Positions 1 to 6,316 of a DNA stretch of 7,066 nt are shown one piece after another. Position 1 is the first letter of the stretch, and each line of letters begins with the position of its first letter. The DNA lies in assembly GCA_016197345.1 (NCBI GenBank), contig JACPVY010000250.1, forward strand, positions 1-7,066, written 5' to 3'. This DNA comes from Burkholderiales bacterium. Its GTDB lineage: Bacteria > Pseudomonadota > Gammaproteobacteria > Burkholderiales > Burkholderiaceae_D. Both the position numbers and the translations under genes were made by a program. The notes beneath the pieces are model-generated. The model worked only from the letters and a program-made list of their open reading frames with translations. It searched no databases and was not told where the DNA came from.

Positions 1-24
1 GCGATTAGCGAAGAGGCGAAAATA

Positions 25-396
25 ATGGCAAATGGATTTGCCCTGAATGCGGAAGAGGTTGCTATCGCTAAGAGAGTAGGCGTTCAATCGCCGGAATCCG
101 TGCGAATAATGATTGTTCCACGCATACCGACACCAGAAGCCCCCTGCCTTCAGCCGCTATTGATCGCTACTAATTTTACCAACATGGCCGGAATGACCTT
201 GGGGCGTGGTATCTATATTGCATCCGGCCATCTCACAACTCGATTACTGTCGCACGAGCTCCGCCACGCCGCGCAATATGAACAATTTGGCTCAATTGAC
301 GCATTCATGGCGGAGTATGTTAGTCAGGTTGTCCGACATGGCTATGTGCAATCACCGCTGGAGATTGATGCGCGCGCCCATGAGATTGCGAATTAG
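25..396 (+). CDS. Small HExxH putative metalloprotease-like protein
   Basis: A 123-residue protein with HELRH at residues 77-81, followed by AAQYE. This is the HExxH zinc-binding and catalytic signature of gluzincin-type metallopeptidases. A conserved-looking tail (LEIDARAHE, residues 112-120) offers acidic residues that could supply a third zinc ligand. I recall small uncharacterised proteobacterial proteins with the same HE.RH..QYEQ.GSI and DARAHE pattern, but know no proven function or gene name. There is no signal peptide or membrane segment, so it should be cytoplasmic. The ATG is preceded by AAGAGG (11-16) with an 8-nt spacer, which supports this start. It lies on the opposite strand from the housekeeping block and beside a degraded integrase, so it may be cargo of an old integrated element. 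Coding status is fairly secure; peptidase activity is inference. Confidence 0.75.
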   Translation: MANGFALNAEEVAIAKRVGVQSPESVRIMIVPRIPTPEAPCLQPLLIATNFTNMAGMTLGRGIYIASGHLTTRLLSHELRHAAQYEQFGSIDAFMAEYVSQVVRHGYVQSPLEIDARAHEIAN

Positions 397-667
397 CGAG
401 TGGGACTTAATGCGTGGAGCAAGGCCGTTTTGGCGAATGATTGCTTGCGCGGCGCGGCAGGAGGCCAGCATTTCATCTGCCTCGCGCAATATCGCCATAC
501 GATGGCTCCCCGATGTTCTTACGACACCTAGGCTGACACGAAGAATTTTTAGCCATCACAAAACTTCTGCCGCGAAATCCCTGCGTGATCATATAGCGAG
601 TTACCATAACAATGTAGACTGATGGCATTGCAATGGCGCAACAAAATCATTTCAAAGTCGAGGCAGG
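397..667. other. Degraded accessory sequence, no convincing intact gene
   Basis: This stretch separates the HExxH gene from the integrase stub. The plus strand has one open frame here, running to a TGA at 620-622, but its product has no recognisable domain and its upstream part overlaps the HExxH gene in another frame. On the minus strand two short frames look more protein-like. One starts at ATG 556 (27 aa, stop at 473). The other starts at ATG 498 (48 aa, stop at 352) and contains LREADEMLASCRAAQ. They could be halves of one frameshifted small gene. I see no promoter, RNA gene or terminator. The appearance is of decayed mobile-element DNA, but this is inference. Confidence 0.4.
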
Positions 668-859
668 ATGGAGCGTTTTGCGCATCAATTGCGAGAATTT
701 CAGATTCAGGACATTTGCCCCAAAGCCGCAACGGATTTTGGCAATTTAGACCTCGCCAGCAAGTTACTGGGACGCACCGAAAAGGACAGAACCAAGTTCG
801 TGTATATATGGAAAGGTGAAGAGGTGATGCCAAGCAAGAAATTGCCGAACGCAAAATGA
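668..859 (+). pseudogene. Tyrosine recombinase (integrase) C-terminal remnant
   Basis: The 63-residue product matches the C-terminal end of phage and island tyrosine recombinases of the D[IL]R.KAATD...A..LLGH......Y.....GE.V.P type. DICPKAATD lies at residues 15-23, LASKLLGR at 29-36, then Y46, and GEEVMPSKK at 50-58. At the positions where that family carries catalytic residues, the box II Arg is Cys17 (TGC at 716-718) and the LLGH His is Arg36 (CGC at 773-775). Each is one transition from the expected codon. The nucleophile Tyr46 is retained. The N-terminal and most of the catalytic domain are missing: the frame is open upstream only to a TGA at 620-622. A shift from another frame near 660 may have cut it further. 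It ends 4 nt before a terminator, next to tRNA-Ser, a classic integration site. The remnant should be inactive. The family call is from remembered consensus. Confidence 0.65.
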
Positions 860-862
860 ACA

Positions 863-895
863 AAGGGCCGCTGCAACAGCGGCCCTTCTTTTTTT
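863..895 (+). terminator. Strong intrinsic terminator after the integrase remnant
   Basis: AAGGGCCGCTG (863-873) pairs perfectly with CAGCGGCCCTT (877-887) over 11 bp with a CAA loop. It is followed by C and eight T's (888 to 895). Read on plus it is a textbook rho-independent terminator for the remnant ending at 859. Read on minus the hairpin sits directly downstream of tRNA-Ser and is followed by a weaker T-rich run (TTTGTTCATTTT), so it probably also ends tRNA transcription. The final T (895) is shared with the complement of the tRNA CCA end. Confidence 0.9.
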
Positions 896-984
896 GGCGG
901 AAGCGGTGAGATTCGAACTCACGAACGGCTCTCACCGTCGCCAGTTTTCAAGACTGGTGCCTTCAACCACTCGGCCACACTTCC
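895..984 (-). tRNA. tRNA-Ser (anticodon UGA)
   Basis: A complete class II tRNA reads on the minus strand. The acceptor GGAAGTG (984-978) pairs with CGCTTCC (905-899), with one G-T pair. The D-arm is GCC/GGC. The anticodon arm is CCAGT-CTTGAAA-ACTGG with anticodon TGA (complement of 948-950). A long variable arm (ACGG...CCGT) is characteristic of Ser. The T-arm is GTGAG-TTCGAAT-CTCAC. The discriminator is G, and CCA is encoded (complement of 895-897). UGA reads UCA and other UCN codons. A promoter lies upstream at about 1022 and a terminator hairpin lies directly downstream. The 3' half is the usual target of tyrosine recombinases, which agrees with the adjacent integrase stub. Confidence 0.97.
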
Positions 985-1021
985 TTGTTCGTGCTACATG
1001 TAGCGAATTGAACAGAGCGAG

Positions 1022-1052
1022 ATTATACAAAAGATTTGCGGCAAATCTCATA
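1022..1052 (-). promoter_or_regulatory. Probable tRNA-Ser promoter
   Basis: On minus, a perfect TATAAT (-10) occupies 1027-1022. It is followed by the GC-rich discriminator CTCGCTC, typical of stable-RNA promoters. Transcription would start near 1015, giving a leader of about 30 nt before the tRNA 5' end at 984. The -35 is poor: nothing close to TTGACA sits 17 nt upstream, and TTGAAA is too far away at 25 nt. A palindrome fills the spacer. Confidence 0.6.
1032..1048. repeat. Perfect 7-bp palindrome in the tRNA-Ser promoter spacer
   Basis: AGATTTG-CGG-CAAATCT forms 7-bp arms around a 3-nt centre. On minus it is followed by TTTTG, so a transcript arriving from the HDOD gene could fold it as a weak AT-rich terminator. 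The same bases lie just upstream of the tRNA -10 (1022-1027). It could therefore be a terminator, an operator, or both. The sequence alone does not decide. Confidence 0.45.
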
Positions 1053-1075
1053 TTTCAACGCGAATTCACGCAAAT

Positions 1076-1097
1076 TTTGCTGGTGACTGGCAGCAAA
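1076..1097 (-). terminator. Hairpin directly after the HDOD gene stop
   Basis: On minus, TTTGCTG pairs with CAGCAAA over 7 bp around an 8-nt loop and starts at the base after the HDOD stop codon. The sequence that follows is ATTTGCG, which lacks a real T-tract. It may stabilise the mRNA 3' end or act with the downstream palindrome at 1032-1048 as a weak tandem terminator. Confidence 0.4.
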
Positions 1098-2273
1098 CTA
1101 GGAATCTTGCAGCACCACGGTGGCCCAATGGTAGGCTTTAATCATGGCAGGCCAATATTCTTCTGCCGAAATGTGAAAATGGCTAAGGTCAGGGGCGACT
1201 TCTTGGCGCGTGAGTTGTTCGACGGCTTTCAGCAAATCACCCAAGGGCCCGGTCTGCTTCAGCAAGGCTTGCGCTACCACGTCCTCTAATTTCAATGCCG
1301 ATATCACATCCGACAGCGCGGTGCCAATCACCAAGTGCAGCAAAGAGAACATGCCAACGATAAATGCTTGATCTTGCGTTGCGCGATCACCGCCGGAAGC
1401 AGCACACAATCCTTCCATCAGGCTCGCCCGCAAGGCCGCTAATGGCATGAGCGGATTGGCGTGCCCAACTTCCAAGGGACGCGCATACAGCAATAACTGC
1501 AACCAACGCTGCAATTGCCGACGGCCCAAAACGTTGATCGCTTGCGAAAAGCTGGTGATCGGCGTCGCTGGTGCAAAGGCCGCTGAATTGACTAGCTTCA
1601 ACAGGTGAAAAGATAGGGACATATCCTGCTTTAACAGGGTCTCTAATTCGCGAATATCGGCATCACGTTCCACCAAGGCCAGCAGACGCAGCAAGCGCGC
1701 GCGCGAGGTGCCATCATCTTTGGTGGCGCCTGGCTGAAGCATAAAGTCGCCCGCAAACCAAGAAAAACTCGCGGCTCTGCAATCGCCTAGCCGACTACTA
1801 TTTTCAATTTCAATCGCGCAATGCAAGCCGTTGAGCTTACGCATCGTTTCGCGCGCTTTGCCTAGCTCACCATGGCCGCAACGGAGCAACATAGCAGCGA
1901 TTGGCAATGGCGGCTGCACATGCGATGGCACGCAGCCATCGAGCATAAATCGCACGCCTGCCACTTGTAGCGATCGCAAATGTTCCTCTACATTTGCCTG
2001 ATCACAACACGCTGGTGGGATTAACAAAATAATGCGGCCATTTGGAACTTGGTCCAGATCACTTGGATTGATGGCAAATGGATCAGCACAGGGGATCAGT
2101 AGCGTAACGCTAGGCACTTTTGCTAAGAAACCTTGCTCGCCAGTAAGCCATGGCAACAAAGTAGAAAACGCTTGTTGTGGCGGCAAATGAAACATCAACG
2201 AAACCCAACTTTGGCGCACATTGGCAACTGGCTGCACGCAGCAGATCGGAAGAAAATTTGCAGTATTTGTCAT
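1098..2273 (-). CDS. HDOD signalling protein with degenerate EAL domain
   Basis: A 391-residue two-part protein of the YuxH-like EAL-HDOD group. Residues about 15-185 have the spacing of an EAL fold (VRFMLDG at 107-113, FAGDFMLQPG at 173-182) but show no EAL signature or metal-binding acidic residues. Cyclic-di-GMP hydrolysis is therefore unlikely. Residues about 192-390 are an HDOD domain: RLLRLLALVERDADIREL, LLKQDMSLSFHLLKLVNS, then FSQAINVLGRRQLQRWL and GMFSLLHLVIG. HDOD is related to HD phosphohydrolases but usually lacks the His-Asp catalytic pair, and it acts in regulation as a scaffold or sensor. There is no membrane segment. The start is fixed because an in-frame TGA lies three codons upstream of ATG 2273. 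The Shine-Dalgarno sequence is weak. The gene follows hemW after 261 nt on the same strand. Its partners and signal are unknown. Confidence 0.88.
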   Translation of the reverse strand: MTNTANFLPICCVQPVANVRQSWVSLMFHLPPQQAFSTLLPWLTGEQGFLAKVPSVTLLIPCADPFAINPSDLDQVPNGRIILLIPPACCDQANVEEHLRSLQVAGVRFMLDGCVPSHVQPPLPIAAMLLRCGHGELGKARETMRKLNGLHCAIEIENSSRLGDCRAASFSWFAGDFMLQPGATKDDGTSRARLLRLLALVERDADIRELETLLKQDMSLSFHLLKLVNSAAFAPATPITSFSQAINVLGRRQLQRWLQLLLYARPLEVGHANPLMPLAALRASLMEGLCAASGGDRATQDQAFIVGMFSLLHLVIGTALSDVISALKLEDVVAQALLKQTGPLGDLLKAVEQLTRQEVAPDLSHFHISAEEYWPAMIKAYHWATVVLQDS

Positions 2274-2534
2274 GGCGAGGCTTCATGCGGCGAGGAAGTG
2301 AGTCATCATAACAAGCAATTGCGCCAAAACCGATAACAACCAAGAGAAAATCTTTGCCGCATGTGAAGCATACGAGACAAGCTATCATCCAGAGCAACAA
2401 AGTGCATTGTTAGCGTGCTGTTGCACCCCGCCCCAGCAGGATGAAAGCAATGCGCCCCAAAAACTGTAGCAGGCAAAGCAAATGAGCCCAAAGGCGCAAG
2501 AAATGCCCGTCCAATCGCATATTTGGCGTGAGTG
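2274..2534. other. Intergenic gap between hemW and the HDOD gene
   Basis: This 261-nt spacer holds no recognisable gene. Short open frames exist on both strands, but none has a Shine-Dalgarno sequence or family resemblance, and the longest minus-strand ones run into hemW or the HDOD gene in the wrong frame. I see no clear terminator for hemW. A possible minus-strand -10 (TATGAT, about 40 nt before the HDOD ATG) has only a poor -35. The gap probably carries the HDOD promoter, but I cannot place it firmly. Confidence 0.4.
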
Positions 2535-3788
2535 CTAATCTTGCTGCAAAAACATTTGTTGCAAATCATTCAAAAATCGTTGCCCTAATTCGGTTGGCTT
2601 GATGATTTTATGATCGACATAGAGCAAGCCTTTGTTTTCTGCTGCGCTAAGCGCTTTTTCGATGGCATTCAAACTCATGCCAGTGCGCTCGGCAAATAGC
2701 GTACTGGCTACGCCATCTGTCAAACGGAGAGCATTGAGCATGAATTCAAACGGCAGGTCTTGCCGCCCGACCTCGAATTCTTCTTGTATCGGTTGCCCAA
2801 GTTTGATCTGCTGCAAATAGGCTTGTGGCTGCTTGTAACGCATTTGTCGCACGATGCGATGGGGGAATGACAGCTTGGAATGGGCGCCAGCACCGATGCC
2901 GAGATAATCTCCAAATTCCCAATAATTGCGGTTATGGCGCGATTGGCGATTGGCTTGCGCATAGGCAGAGGTTTCATAATGCTGATAGCCATGCGCTGCC
3001 GTTTCTTCCTGCAAAAAGTCTTGCATATCGGCGCTGCAATCGTCGTCCGGCAAAGTCGGAGGAAATTTTGCGAAATACGTGTTCGGTTCTAGCGTCAAAT
3101 GGTAGAGGGACAGATGCGGCGGCGCAAAGCGCAAGGCAATCGCGAGGTCGCTTTGCAATTGCGCTAGGCTTTGTTGCGGCAAGGCATACATCAAATCCAG
3201 ATTGAAATTATCAAAATTATTCGCCGCTATTTCCACCGCGCGCCGCGCTTGCTCGCCATCATGAATCCGTCCTAGCGCCTGTAATTTTTCTGCATCAAAG
3301 CTTTGAATGCCAATCGACAAGCGATTGATGCCGCTCGCACGATAGGATTTGAATTTTTCTGCCTCAAAGGTGCCGGGATTGGCTTCCATCGTGATTTCTG
3401 CCGCACCATCGAGCGGCAACAAACTACGAACGTCCGACATCAAGCGATCCAACCCTTGCGCCGACATCAGGCTAGGCGTGCCGCCACCAATGAAAATGCT
3501 ATGAATTTTTCGCCCCCAGACGAGGGGCAAGGCCATTTCCAAATCAGTGCGCAAGGCAGCTAGATAATCGTCTTCAGGGAAACTCCCCTGCACTTGGTGG
3601 GAATTGAAATCGCAATACGGGCATTTCCGCACACACCACGGGAAGTGGATGTACAGGGACAACGGTGGCAACGCCTGTAGCTGCAGCAAGCCCGGCTGTA
3701 GATATTGGTTTGCGCCTTGCGCCGCACGCTCAGCCAAATCGCTCGCGGCGGCTGCTTGGACAGAGGAAAGCGGACGAATTGGTATCAT
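2535..3788 (-). CDS. hemW: Radical SAM heme chaperone HemW
   Basis: A 417-residue radical SAM protein. HemW binds heme and a [4Fe-4S] cluster and is thought to deliver heme to cytochromes. It was long misnamed as coproporphyrinogen III dehydrogenase. The cluster motif CVRKCPYC puts cysteines at residues 52, 56 and 59, in the context YIHFPWC. The SAM-binding GGGTPS is at 101-106, EANPG at 135-139, and RLSIGIQSF at 156-164. The HNxxYW motif that marks HemW (HNRNYW, 285-290) precedes GDYLGIGAGAHS. A C-terminal winged-helix-like part follows (FEFMLNALRLTDG onward). About 40 extra N-terminal residues seem usual for this lineage. The ATG overlaps the rdgB stop (ATGA) with no Shine-Dalgarno sequence, so translation is probably coupled to rdgB. 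Length and motifs are normal. Confidence 0.95.
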   Translation of the reverse strand: MIPIRPLSSVQAAAASDLAERAAQGANQYLQPGLLQLQALPPLSLYIHFPWCVRKCPYCDFNSHQVQGSFPEDDYLAALRTDLEMALPLVWGRKIHSIFIGGGTPSLMSAQGLDRLMSDVRSLLPLDGAAEITMEANPGTFEAEKFKSYRASGINRLSIGIQSFDAEKLQALGRIHDGEQARRAVEIAANNFDNFNLDLMYALPQQSLAQLQSDLAIALRFAPPHLSLYHLTLEPNTYFAKFPPTLPDDDCSADMQDFLQEETAAHGYQHYETSAYAQANRQSRHNRNYWEFGDYLGIGAGAHSKLSFPHRIVRQMRYKQPQAYLQQIKLGQPIQEEFEVGRQDLPFEFMLNALRLTDGVASTLFAERTGMSLNAIEKALSAAENKGLLYVDHKIIKPTELGQRFLNDLQQMFLQQD

Positions 3789-4369
3789 TGTAATTTTGCG
3801 ATCAAGGCGCGCAAGGCTTGACCACGATGTGATAACTGATTTTTTTGAGCTGGCTCTAACTCAGCGACGGTTTTGCCCATCTCTGGCAACCAAAAATGCG
3901 GATCATAGCCAAAACCACCCTCGCCCCGGGCTTGGGCAGTAATTTCACCATGCCAGCGGCCATCTGCGATCACCGGTTGCGGATCATGTTCATGCCGCAC
4001 CAACACCAACACGCAATAGTAATACGCCGACTTATCCGCATGCGGTGCTAAATCAGCGATCAATTTTCGATTATTCGCAGCATCCGATTTTGGTTCACCA
4101 GCATAGCGCGCAGAAAGCACGCCAGGTGCGCCGCGCAAGGCATTGACGCAGATGCCAGAGTCATCTGCCAGCGCCGCCGCACCAGTGATTTTTGCCGCAT
4201 GACGCGCTTTTCTTAAGGCGTTTTCGACAAAGGTAAAAAATGGCTCGTCTATCGCTGGCACGCCAAGCTGGCCTTGGGCCTGCAATTGGTAGCCTAGGGG
4301 CGATAAAAGCTGATCGAATTCTTTCAATTTGCCTGCGTTATCGGAGGCAAGGACGAGTGGGATGGTCAT
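3785..4369 (-). CDS. rdgB: XTP/dITP pyrophosphatase (RdgB/HAM1 family)
   Basis: A 194-residue house-cleaning enzyme that hydrolyses non-canonical dITP, XTP and ITP to monophosphates and pyrophosphate, keeping them out of DNA and RNA. The family signatures are all present: the N-terminal LASDNAGKLKEF loop (residues 7-18), FVENALRKA (47-55), the catalytic ADDSG (68-72), GFGYDPHF (152-159) and SHRGQAL (180-186). I chose ATG 4369 because the family begins right before the ASxNxxK loop. An in-frame TTG at 4426 would add 19 residues with no family counterpart. No Shine-Dalgarno sequence precedes ATG 4369. The stop overlaps the hemW start by 4 nt. It sits 84 nt after rph, a pairing common in bacteria. 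Confidence 0.95.
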   Translation of the reverse strand: MTIPLVLASDNAGKLKEFDQLLSPLGYQLQAQGQLGVPAIDEPFFTFVENALRKARHAAKITGAAALADDSGICVNALRGAPGVLSARYAGEPKSDAANNRKLIADLAPHADKSAYYYCVLVLVRHEHDPQPVIADGRWHGEITAQARGEGGFGYDPHFWLPEMGKTVAELEPAQKNQLSHRGQALRALIAKLQ

Positions 4370-4401
4370 TTGGAGATGTAAGGAGTTGCGTGGCGGCAAA
4401 C

Positions 4402-4410
4402 ATTCTACCA
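4402..4410 (-). promoter_or_regulatory. Possible extended -10 upstream of rdgB
   Basis: On minus, TGG-TAGAAT fits an extended -10 (TGn-TANNNT). It would start transcription about 25 nt before the rdgB ATG, allowing rdgB-hemW expression apart from rph. There is no good -35 and the spacer is only 84 nt, so this is tentative. Confidence 0.25.
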
Positions 4411-4453
4411 CCACGCGTGAAATCAATTGCGGCGCAACAATCTAGGCCGCAGA

Positions 4454-5197
4454 TTACAGCAAGCCTAGCGTGCGCTTTTGTAGCTGTATTAAATCGGTAA
4501 TGCCACTTTCCGCCAAATCGAGCAAGCGATTCATCGTGGCACGATCAAAAGCCGCGCCTTCGGCTGTGCCCTGCACTTCAATGAAATGTCCGGCATCGGT
4601 CATCACCACATTCATGTCGGTATCGCAATTGGAGTCTTCATCGTAATCTAGGTCCAGTACTGGCAAGCCTTGGAAGACGCCAACCGATACCGCTGCGATG
4701 AAATTTTTCAAGGGGATTTCTGCGATTTGCCCACGGCTTTTTAGCAAGGCAAATGCATCATACGCCGCCACCATTGCGCCCGTGATCGAGGCGGTGCGGG
4801 TGCCGCCATCGGCTTGAATGACGTCGCAATCGAGGTGTAGCGTACGCTCACCAAAGCCTTGCAAATCAAACGCCGCGCGCAATGAGCGGCCAATCAAACG
4901 TTGAATTTCTTGGGTGCGCCCCGATTGCTTGCCGCGTGCAGCTTCCCTATCCATTCTGCTATGGGTTGAACGCGGTAGCATGCCGTATTCGGCCGTCATC
5001 CAGCCCTGCCCTTTGCCTTTCAAAAATCCCGGTACTTTTTCTTCAATACTCGCGGTGCAAATAACTTGCGTCGCGCCAGCTTCGATCAACACAGATCCTT
5101 CAGCATGCTTAGTAAATTGACGCGTCAATTTGATGGCGCGCAAATCAGTCGCCAAACGGCCACTCGGTCGAATAATGCTATTCGTGGTATCGCTCAT
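4454..5197 (-). CDS. rph: Ribonuclease PH
   Basis: A 247-residue phosphate-dependent 3'-5' exoribonuclease that trims tRNA precursors. Its length fits the family (E. coli protein about 238 residues). It carries the N-terminal RPSGR (10-14), [17 protein letters not shown] (65-81), the Arg-rich [12 protein letters not shown] stretch (97-108), the substrate-site region [19 protein letters not shown] (123-141) and the acidic metal-site segment [14 protein letters not shown] (183-196). The C-terminal helix is intact, so this is not the frameshifted form known from E. coli K-12. The enzyme forms cytoplasmic hexamers. The ATG lies 3 nt after the phosphatase stop (TAAGGCATG), with AGGAATTAAGG upstream as the likely ribosome-binding region. 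Co-transcription with the phosphatase gene is therefore likely. Confidence 0.96.
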   Translation of the reverse strand: MSDTTNSIIRPSGRLATDLRAIKLTRQFTKHAEGSVLIEAGATQVICTASIEEKVPGFLKGKGQGWMTAEYGMLPRSTHSRMDREAARGKQSGRTQEIQRLIGRSLRAAFDLQGFGERTLHLDCDVIQADGGTRTASITGAMVAAYDAFALLKSRGQIAEIPLKNFIAAVSVGVFQGLPVLDLDYDEDSNCDTDMNVVMTDAGHFIEVQGTAEGAAFDRATMNRLLDLAESGITDLIQLQKRTLGLL

Positions 5198-5200
5198 GCC

Positions 5201-6142
5201 TTAATTCCTAGAGGTAATTTGAGAAGATTTTTGGATCGCGCCACGGATTTCTTCAATTGCTTTTTCGATTTCATCATCGTTAAAAGCGTCGCCTGCTTGC
5301 AAATTGCCCGCTTGCAAGCCCTCCGGCGCGGCTTGTATCGTGGTCGATACCATGCCAACTGGCAAGGTGTTGGTCGAAATGCTCGTGATATCTTCCAAAT
5401 CTTTGCTGCCTTGCCACATCACCGCTAGCGCAGTAGCGTTATCGCTATTTTTACCCGCAATGCCCACTGCCGTTTTCAATAAATCGGGGACAGCCCGCAT
5501 TACCGTGTTGTCTTGCAAACGCTGGGCTAACACATGGTCTGGCAACATCGACCACAAGCCATCAGAACATAGCAATAAGATATCACCCGGCATCAAACTG
5601 GCCCGCCGCGAAATTTCGACGATAGGCAAGTTCGGCGCACCAAGGCAGTTAAATAATTTATTGCGATCTGGATGGGTCGCGCGTTCGGAAGGATCGACCT
5701 TTCCCTGCGCAATCAAAGTTTCCAAACGCGAATGATCACGCGTGCGCGACAAAATTTGACCGTTACGCATCCAATACAAACGCGAATCGCCGCAGTGCGA
5801 CCAGATCGCATTATTGTGTTGAATTAAGCAGGCAACCACCGTCGTGCGCGGGGTTTCAGGTAAATTGTTGATGACTTTATAGCGGTGGATTTCGCGGTGG
5901 GCAGCTAAAAAACAATCTTCCAGAAAGCGTTCTGGCTTTTTGACATAAGGCGTCGCTTGTTGTTGAAAAAGCGTGGCGATGGTTTGCATCGCGATGGTCG
6001 CTGCCATTTCGCCGCGCAAGTGGCCGCCCATGCCGTCGGTTAGCAGCAACAGGAGCGCATCCCTGGTAAAGCTATAACCCATACGATCTTGGTTGACCTT
6101 GCGGCCACCGATTAAGCTTTCTTGATAGACGGAAAATTGCAT
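5201..6142 (-). CDS. PP2C-type Ser/Thr protein phosphatase
   Basis: A 313-residue metal-dependent (PPM/PP2C) phosphatase of the bacterial PrpC/PppA/Stp1 type, expected to reverse phosphorylation by the upstream kinase. The metal-site and core motifs are complete: VNQD (16-19), the DGMGGH stretch (36-41), PRTTVV (98-103), HCGDSRLYW (117-124), RTRDHS (133-138), LLCSDGLW (190-197) and KNSDNATALAV (231-241). The catalytic domain ends near residue 245. It is followed by an extra tail of about 65 residues: a Ser/Thr-rich linker, a short LQAG duplication (277-284) and an acidic helix (FNDDEIEKAIEEIRGAI). The tail could bind a partner or be a phosphorylation target. There are no membrane segments. 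The ATG has a weak GAGAA 11-15 nt upstream. Two candidate promoters precede it. Confidence 0.93.
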   Translation of the reverse strand: MQFSVYQESLIGGRKVNQDRMGYSFTRDALLLLLTDGMGGHLRGEMAATIAMQTIATLFQQQATPYVKKPERFLEDCFLAAHREIHRYKVINNLPETPRTTVVACLIQHNNAIWSHCGDSRLYWMRNGQILSRTRDHSRLETLIAQGKVDPSERATHPDRNKLFNCLGAPNLPIVEISRRASLMPGDILLLCSDGLWSMLPDHVLAQRLQDNTVMRAVPDLLKTAVGIAGKNSDNATALAVMWQGSKDLEDITSISTNTLPVGMVSTTIQAAPEGLQAGNLQAGDAFNDDEIEKAIEEIRGAIQKSSQITSRN

Positions 6143-6170
6143 GGAAGTATTATTCTCAATGTAGGGCAGT

Positions 6171-6198
6171 CATATAGCGCACAGGCTTAGCGTCACAA
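6171..6198 (-). promoter_or_regulatory. Candidate proximal promoter of the phosphatase gene
   Basis: On minus, TTGTGA (-35, 6198-6193) and TATATG (-10, 6176-6171) are separated by 16 nt. Each matches the consensus at four of six positions. The start would be about 20-25 nt before the phosphatase ATG. It competes with the distal candidate at 6221-6250. Confidence 0.3.
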
Positions 6199-6220
6199 AG
6201 CGATACGCGAAGTCACGCCG

Positions 6221-6250
6221 ATTGTATTGCTAGGCTGAGCGGTGAAACAA
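6221..6250 (-). promoter_or_regulatory. Candidate distal promoter of the phosphatase-rph unit
   Basis: On minus, TTGTTT (-35, 6250-6245) and TACAAT (-10, 6226-6221) are 18 nt apart. The -10 is one mismatch from TATAAT. The leader would be about 70 nt. If used, phosphatase and rph could be made without the kinase. Confidence 0.4.
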
Positions 6251-6263
6251 GTTGCCTAGGATT

Positions 6264-6273
6264 TGCATATGCA
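6264..6273. repeat. 10-bp perfect palindrome TGCATATGCA
   Basis: TGCATATGCA lies just upstream of the distal promoter candidate, and a further TTGCAT occurs at 6284-6289, 21 bp (two helical turns) after the one at 6263-6268. It could be a regulator site. No known operator was recognised, and a 10-bp palindrome can arise by chance in AT-rich DNA. Confidence 0.3.
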
Positions 6274-6316
6274 TCTCAATAATTGCATTTTATCCAATGA
6301 TACAGTAATTTAAGCA

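Noticed and set aside
206..622. Plus-strand open frame of 138 codons
   Set aside because: Its first half overlaps the well-supported HExxH gene in another frame, and its second half has no recognisable domain or ribosome-binding site.
1..860. Second att site copying the tRNA-Ser 3' end
   Set aside because: I looked for the T-arm and acceptor sequence in this stretch and found no copy. If one exists it lies outside the window.
549..935. Minus-strand open frame of 128 codons
   Set aside because: It runs through the tRNA 3' half and the terminator hairpin, is rich in Cys and His, and has no family resemblance. It is a chance frame.
2306..2569. Minus-strand frame across the hemW end and gap
   Set aside because: It overlaps the hemW 3' end in the wrong frame, has no Shine-Dalgarno sequence and resembles nothing known.
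2535..3788. Oxygen-independent coproporphyrinogen III dehydrogenase (HemN)
   Set aside because: The single CxxxCxxC, HNxxYW motif and length fit HemW. HemN is longer and has a different N-terminal Cys arrangement.
4370..4426. TTG start giving rdgB 19 more residues
   Set aside because: The added residues precede the conserved N-terminal nucleotide loop, where the family starts, so ATG 4369 is preferred.
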